64,000 nucleotides of DNA, from the NCBI GenBank assembly GCA_023055425.1, contig JALGPY010000002.1, forward strand, positions 139,125,927 to 139,189,926, read 5' to 3'. Below are positions 58,601 to 64,000 of the stretch, piece after piece. Below the pieces are notes generated by a model. That model worked only from the letters and a program-made list of their open reading frames with translations. It did not search any database and was not told the origin of the DNA. Position numbers and translations under genes: made by a program. The stretch is from Linanthus parryae (taxonomy: Eukaryota > Streptophyta > Magnoliopsida > Ericales > Polemoniaceae). The stretch's first letter is position 1. Each line of letters begins with the position of its first letter.

Positions 58601-59302
58601 CGTGGAACTTTTGGAGTTCGCAGGTCGGGGCTGCAATCGCACCTGGTGCGGCTTATACTCTTCCTACCAACTATGAGGAGTTAGAGCTCGCGGCTGACAG
58701 GAGGTCAATGGAGCAAAGACAGTCTTCAACTGCCCCAGCAATGCGCATTCCTTCTTTGCGCGAGATCCTTGAAGGAACTGGTATGTCGTAATTTGCTGTT
58801 CGCATCTTGCATTCCTCATTTGCAAGTTCGATATTCTAACTTGGTTTTAACATTGCTTTAGGGTTGAAGCAAGCTGACGTGGACTGGCTAGTTCGGATGC
58901 GCCTCTCCTATCCTCAATCATTTGTGAGGTCTCTGGAGATAGGGCCCTTCGACAGGAGGCTGTTTTTGACTGAAGCCATCTGGATTTTGGAGCAGCTATC
59001 TGCAGCCACTCCTGCGACCATTTCTCCTCAGAGCGCGGAACTGCTTTTTGGCATGTGTCAAAACCTTCTCGCCAAAGTTCAAGGCAAGCTGGGCTTTGGG
59101 TTTCTTATCAAAAGAGTCACCCAGATTCGCGCAGCCGTGAATTTGAAGCGCGGCTACCATAACCTCGCAGCTGAGGAGCAGAAGGTGGAGCAGCAAAAGC
59201 AAAAGGTTGAAGAGGCTGTGAAGCTCTTCCATGAGATGAACGCCAAATACGAGCAATTGAAGCAAGAAGTGGAGCAAGTGGAAAATCTGTCGCGTCAGTT
59301 TT
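55660..59302 (+). pseudogene. Plant-mobile-domain (PMD) gene, truncated at both ends, right arm
   Basis: Exons 55660-56909, 56989-57490, 57566-58027, 58104-58208, 58289-58780, 58862-about 59302; introns 56910-56988, 57491-57565, 58028-58103, 58209-58288, 58781-58861, all GT-AG and phase-compatible. Exon 1 carries the same PMD-like core as the left copy and the same frame-shifting insertion after 56052, so that lesion predates the duplication. The 3' end has lost the last dozen codons and the stop by an 89-bp deletion; the frame now runs into a C/T/A homopolymer block and stops at 59409. An upstream frame crossing the axis (55447-55659) is antisense sequence and not part of the gene. Confidence 0.75.
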
Positions 59303-60600
59303 CTCCCCCCCCCCCACCCCTTTTTTTTTTTTTAAAAAAAAAAGAATTTGAATGCCTGTTTTGCCCTTCCCGAGATTTGCTCGAATATCTCTGTGCATAT
59401 CAATTATGACGTCAGCTATTGATATTCTGCCTTGATTTTTGCGCTAATTGCTCATCAGATAAGCACGCTTTCCTTGGGAAGTCCATCCGTATCATGACCA
59501 TCTGTCATTAATTAGGATACGCAACCGAATCGTCGTAGCCTTTAGTAGGGTAATTGATTGTTACCTCTTTTCAAGGCGTAAGTGATTGATTCTTACCCTC
59601 TTTTCAAGTTTTGCTGACTCATCTCAGCAACTGAAGAGTCTCAACAGGGTCTATATAAACCATGCCTTTTGCTATTTGGGTTCTTCATCCCACAATGTGG
59701 CTTGCCGTGAGTCCTTACGACTGTTGGCTTCAACGCTTGTCTTTCGTTGATTCATGGCAGCTTCAAGTTGCAAAACCTGAGTTTGTGCTTTGTGCCGTAG
59801 AAATAGCTTCCAAGATCCACTTTACAAGGTTTATCGATCTTTATAACTATCATAAAGAAGATACATATAATACCTCATGCTTGCTCGCAGAATTTTCTTC
59901 GTCTATTATGCTTGCAGGTCATGTTTCCGGCCGCCTCCCGGCGAGGTGCAGCGCCGTACTGACCTTGCTACTGACTCGTAATGAACGGCGGATTTCTCCT
60001 CTAGCTTGCCCGAAGGTTGATCATTCGCCACCACGTTCTTGAGCTCAAGGTGGCGAGCCATTATGATCGTCTCCGTGGACAAGGAGCCTCTTTCCCTAGG
60101 AGTTTGAGCTTGCCTGTTCTTCACAGCCGCATACGCCGAAACAGGTGGTTCCTCAGGCACGTCTCTTGGGCATAAGACCAAAGAATGGCCTTGTCAGATC
60201 CTGGGATCTTGAACATAGCATCGCATAGGTCTTGTAGACATGGCGGGCTGTTCTTTTTGCAGGAACACCCTACTTGCTACAGATCTTTGGTCGCAGATCG
60301 TTGTATCGCATAGCTTCTGCTAGGACTGTTATGTCGATCTTTTTCCAGTTGGGATTCCCTCGATGTGTAACTTTCGCTTGTAAGTTACTATTTAGATGCA
60401 CTGTAAGCCATGTTGGCTATGTAACTAGCTTGATCTGAGCTTTTCGCTTGTAGGCTGCTATCTAGACAGCTAAATTGTAAGTCATTTTGACTCATAATGA
60501 TAAATCGCTTTGTATGATTTGCTGTTTTCGTTACAACAAATTACAATTTCGCATGCGTATTGGCAAATTTCGCCCTCTGTACTGCTGTATTCACACTTTG
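59303..60600. other. Spacer, right arm
   Basis: Inverted counterpart of 50601-51945, with a poly-C/poly-T/poly-A block at 59305-59342. No gene recognised; the frame at 59906-60181 (minus) mirrors the one at 51034-51288. Confidence 0.5.
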
Positions 60601-61197
60601 CATTGCTGCTATGATTTTCTATCTGTCAGATAGATTCGCATATATGATTTTAGATCGTTCGAGATTGTATTTGCGTAGCTGTGCTATCTTGGCAGATAGG
60701 CTTGAGATTTACTTAAGGTTAAACTCAAGTGCGGGTGCTATCTCGGCAGATAGGCTTCTGTAGATCACTTAAGATCATTTTGCATAATGCTGCTATCATG
60801 GCAGATAGATTTAAAAATCATTTTGAGATCGCATTCGTGTAGTGCTGCTATCGTGGCAGATAGGCTTGAAAGATCATTTAAATTCATACTCGCATAGGCT
60901 GCTATCATGGCAGATAGGCTTAAAAGATCACGTAAGATCATACTCGCATAGGCTGCTATCGTGGCAGATAGGCTTTAAGAGATCACTTAAGATCGTATTC
61001 GCGTGAGCTGCTATCGTGGCAGATAGGCTTTAAAAGATCACTTAAGATCATATTCGCATAGGCTGCTATCATGGCAGATAGGCTTTAGAAGATCACTTAA
61101 GATCGTATTCGCATAGGCTGCTATCACGGCGGATAGGCTTTAGAAGATCACTAAAGATCGTATTCTCATAGGCTGCTATCGCGGCGGATAGGCTTTC
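60600..61197. repeat. 55-bp tandem repeat, right arm
   Basis: Inverted counterpart of 50001-50600, with the same number and order of units and the same degenerate inner end. The more regular units lie at 60950-61197. Confidence 0.88.
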
Positions 61198-61292
61198 GCT
61201 GACGGAAATAATGAAATAAACAGAGCAATAAAGACAACTAAAAGCATAAAGTTCTTCTCATTTGGGAGAAGTCTTTTTACTATAAAATATTC

Positions 61293-63059
61293 TCATATGG
61301 GAGAGATGAGATTACAACTTGGGGTTGAGGTCGTTCCATGTAACCTCCGTATGTTGAGATAGCCACTATCAAAGACTTCTGTGACTTCAAAGGGTCCTTC
61401 CCAATTGGTTGCGAATTTTGGGTGAGTTTCCTCTCGCATGCAATGGTCAGACGCGCGCAAGACCAAATCTCCAACTGCGAAATCTCGACGTTGGACTGTT
61501 TTGTTGTACGCACGAGCGATCCTTTCTTGGTATCGTTTGTTAGTCCCTTTAGCTTGCTCCCGCTTCTCTTCTAGCAGGTCTAAGTCATGATCGCGTTGAT
61601 TGTCATATAATGCATGAAAAGCCAACCTTGCAGAGTTAATCTTTACTTCCGCAGGTACCACAGCTTCAGCTCCATAGCATAAAAGAAATGGCGAGTCCCC
61701 TGTGGGCGTCCTTGGAGAAGTCCGATAAGCCCACAGGGCTATGTTCAAAGAATCAGCCCACTTCTTGTGGTCATCTGCGACCATCTTGCTCAAGATTCTC
61801 AATAAAGTCTTGTTGGTTGCTTCCGCTTTCCCATTCCCCTTCGGGTAGTATGGAGTGGAGCATATCTGTCTTATGTTGTACTCTGCTAGCTTTGCAGCCA
61901 CCTGTCGATTGACAAAGGGGTTACCATTATCCGAAAGAATGGTGTTTGGAATTCCGAACCTGCATATGATGCTTTTTTGGATGAAATGGACCACGGCTAG
62001 TGCATTTGCTGTCTTTAGTGGTATTGCTTCTACCCACTTGGTGAACAACTCGATCGCGGTGAGAATAAAATGATTCCCGTGCGAGGTCGGTCGAATGGGA
62101 CCGACGAAATCCAGAGCCCATGTATGGAACGGCCATGGTGTTCCCAACGCGTGTAGATCTACGGCAGGAGCGTGCACTAGATTACCTTTGAATTTACACT
62201 CCTGGCAGCGTCTTACTTTTGTGCGGCAATCAGCCTCCATGGTGGGCCAGAAGTATCCAATCGAGAGGAGCTGTCTGCATAATTTCGCACCTCCCTGATG
62301 TTCCACCTGATGAGAAAGGTCCATCACTTCTTGTGCTTCCTTGCTGTCTAGACATCGCAGCAAGTTAACTTGATGGACCCTTCGCCAAAGCAGATTTTCT
62401 TGCACCACATATCGGGCTGCTTTTCTCTTTAGTTTCTCGGCTTCTTTTCTCGATTCGGGTACAATACCCTGGGTGAGAAAGTCAAAGAGTGGTTTCCTCC
62501 AAACCGCATCATCGTCGGTCATAGTAATGAATAAAGAGTCTTTGATCAGTGCGCAACTCTCGCAATTTCCTTGAATCAATGCTGCGACCGTTGACATGTC
62601 CGGCCAATGAATGCCATACCTCTGGGCTTTCCGATAGATTGACACCTCACTTTCCCCGCAAGCATGTTGTTGAATCTTTTCTAACAGCGCTTGTACCTCT
62701 TGCTCCGAGACGCATCGCATGAGTATTCCGCCATGGCCCTTGTAGTAGAGGGTATTGTCATGTATGAAATACCCCTTTGTGGATGCCCAGTTCTCGCTGC
62801 TCGTGCCTTCGACAATGGCCCGTAAGACCGATTTTCTCCAGTCCGCATCATCCATGCATTCATCGTCGCACGCGTCCTCTGTCAACGCCGAGGATGTTTG
62901 CACTTCAATCGAGATTCTCGCAGGACATTTGTCCGTACTGACCTTGGATCCCAAGGTAGCTAAAGCGTCAGCATGCCTATTGTCCGCTCGAGGTTTGTGC
63001 TCGTATCTAACGTCGCAGAACTGTTGCACCAATTTCTGTACCAAGGTCTGGTAGGGCAA
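61293..63059 (-). CDS. Second RNase H end and integrase of the Tat element, right arm
   Basis: One open frame of 588 residues. It starts inside the second RNase H (RADNRHADALATLG), runs through a linker, the integrase zinc module (HQVEHQGGAKLCRQLL ... RRCQECKFKG near residues 260-295), and the core with WALDFVGPI, ILSDNGNPF and NGKAEATNKT. The stops that break the left arm (48789, 49600) are absent here, so this arm is the better preserved copy. The last residues (SCNLISPI) come from a 128-bp deletion that removed the natural end. It inserts element cDNA when functional; without gag and a complete RT in frame it is probably inactive. Confidence 0.82.
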   Translation of the reverse strand: MPYQTLVQKLVQQFCDVRYEHKPRADNRHADALATLGSKVSTDKCPARISIEVQTSSALTEDACDDECMDDADWRKSVLRAIVEGTSSENWASTKGYFIHDNTLYYKGHGGILMRCVSEQEVQALLEKIQQHACGESEVSIYRKAQRYGIHWPDMSTVAALIQGNCESCALIKDSLFITMTDDDAVWRKPLFDFLTQGIVPESRKEAEKLKRKAARYVVQENLLWRRVHQVNLLRCLDSKEAQEVMDLSHQVEHQGGAKLCRQLLSIGYFWPTMEADCRTKVRRCQECKFKGNLVHAPAVDLHALGTPWPFHTWALDFVGPIRPTSHGNHFILTAIELFTKWVEAIPLKTANALAVVHFIQKSIICRFGIPNTILSDNGNPFVNRQVAAKLAEYNIRQICSTPYYPKGNGKAEATNKTLLRILSKMVADDHKKWADSLNIALWAYRTSPRTPTGDSPFLLCYGAEAVVPAEVKINSARLAFHALYDNQRDHDLDLLEEKREQAKGTNKRYQERIARAYNKTVQRRDFAVGDLVLRASDHCMREETHPKFATNWEGPFEVTEVFDSGYLNIRRLHGTTSTPSCNLISPI

Positions 63060-63982
63060 TAAGTTTTCTCCTTCAAACCATACTCGCCCGAGGCTTGTTT
63101 GACGATTAGCTTGGAGTCCCCCATAACCGTCAGATTGCTTACATCTAATGCCTTTTCTGCGCGAAGACCTGCGATGAGAGCCTCATACTCTGCTTCATTG
63201 TTGGTGAATGCGAAGTCGAGCTTTGCGGACATCTGTATGACCTCTCCATCTGGTTTGGTCAAGACTATTCCGATGCCTCCACCTTTCCTTGTTGACGAGC
63301 CATCGAAATGGAGCGTCCAATAGGGCAACTCAACTGCGTAGATTTCAGGTCCCTCCAATTCTTCTTCAATCACGGGCTCATGACTGTTATCAGGGAATTG
63401 CGCCAGCAAATCCGCTACCGCCTGCGATTTGATCGCCCGCGGCCGAACGCATGTGATGTCATATTGGGAAATGGTCATATACCACTTTGCCAATCTTCCC
63501 CCAGGAATGGTGTGAGTCAGAAGATACCGTATAGGATCGCTCTCTGTGACCACCACTACTTTGTGCGAAGCAAAATAGTGTCTCAACTTCTCTATAACAA
63601 AGAATAAAGCAAGGCAATGACATTCGATGTCCGTGTACCTTGATTCTGCGGGCTGCACGATGCGAGAGATGTAGTAGATGGGCCTTTCTTGACCCTCATA
63701 CTCCTGAGCTAGGAGTGCTCCTATAGACCTCCTTGTTGACGTCTGATACAACAAGAGTGGTGATCCGAGCTGAGATGCGATCATTACTTTTGACGATTTC
63801 AGCAGCTCCTTTAGTTTCCCAAACGCAGCTTCGTGCTCTGCAGTCCAGTTGTATACAGCATCTTTCTTGAGAAGATCACTGAAACAGAAGGTGATTTCGG
63901 CGATCGCTGGGATGAACCATCGCAGATAGGATAGCTTTCCCAAGAAGGTTTTCAAGGTACTTTGGTTATGTGGCGACGCCAT
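62960..63982 (-). pseudogene. RNase H region of the Tat element, right arm, partial
   Basis: The frame from 63982 covers the connection after RT, the first RNase H (LLLYQTSTRRSIGALLAQ, ESRYTDIECHCLALFFVI) and most of the second RNase H (LHFDGSSTRKGGG, NNEAEYEALIAGL, MGDSKLIVKQ). A one-base loss near 63065 shifts the frame at GLKEK, so the end is read in the wrong frame and the true continuation is the frame starting at 63059. RT lies beyond the window edge. Confidence 0.82.
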
Positions 63983-64000
63983 GCTAGTGATGGCCGATAC

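Larger units (their letters stand above)
47065..64000. repeat. Giant inverted repeat (palindrome), axis at 55641/55642
   Basis: Every feature from 47065 to 55623 recurs inverted from 55660 to 64000. Paired coordinates sum to 111283 near the axis, to 111194 beyond an 89-bp deletion in the right arm (near 59303), and to about 111065 beyond a further 128-bp deletion (near 61319). Arms differ by substitutions throughout, so it is not a simple read-fold artefact. The right arm continues past the window. Confidence 0.95.

Overview
This is nuclear DNA from a flowering plant. It is AT-rich, carries short plant-type GT-AG introns, and is dominated by plant LTR retrotransposon lineages (Ty1/copia, Athila-like and Tat-like Ty3/gypsy, a chromovirus-type LTR pair) with MITEs between them. 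The species cannot be named from the sequence. No complete, clearly functional host gene is visible. The non-transposon content is a truncated promoter/intron region holding a C/D-box snoRNA candidate (12.9-14.0 kb) and decayed tandem copies of an unrecognised gene (16.3-20.5 kb) whose flanking repeats continue to 42.7 kb.

Layout. 0.1-0.8 kb: solo-LTR-like element. 1.5-10.4 kb: a TIR element (MITE type) split by an 8.4-kb minus-strand Ty1/copia element with decayed gag-protease-integrase-RT-RNase H. 10.4-16 kb: mostly featureless DNA, with the snoRNA region, a Stowaway-type MITE (14562-14806) and a T-rich degenerate repeat. 16.3-42.75 kb: a locally duplicated host sequence that took three separate LTR-element insertions, each with a clean 5-bp target duplication and an uninterrupted paralogous site nearby in the window. 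A (20952-28899) encodes only gag-protease. B (29000-32231) is two long LTRs around 359 bp. C (32707-41858) has a decayed gag-protease, mismatched LTRs, and beyond its 3' LTR a copy of about 49 nt of its tRNA-Asp primer.

42.76-64 kb: a Tat-type element (gag, protease, RT, two RNase H domains, integrase) followed by a 55-bp tandem repeat and an antisense, five-intron plant-mobile-domain (PMD) gene. At 55,641 the sequence folds back into an almost complete inverted copy of itself, giving a palindrome of at least 17 kb with a 36-nt spacer. The right arm runs off the window.

The most unusual items are: (1) the tRNA-Asp primer copy inside the target duplication of element C; (2) its two LTRs, alike up to about 25 bp after the TATA box (the expected U3/R border) and then from different subfamilies; (3) the giant retrotransposon palindrome, whose arms are near identical at the axis and increasingly different outward; (4) the intron-bearing antisense PMD gene; (5) an 18-site GATC dyad array in the LTRs of element A; (6) a snoRNA candidate with a 14-nt match to 25S rRNA.
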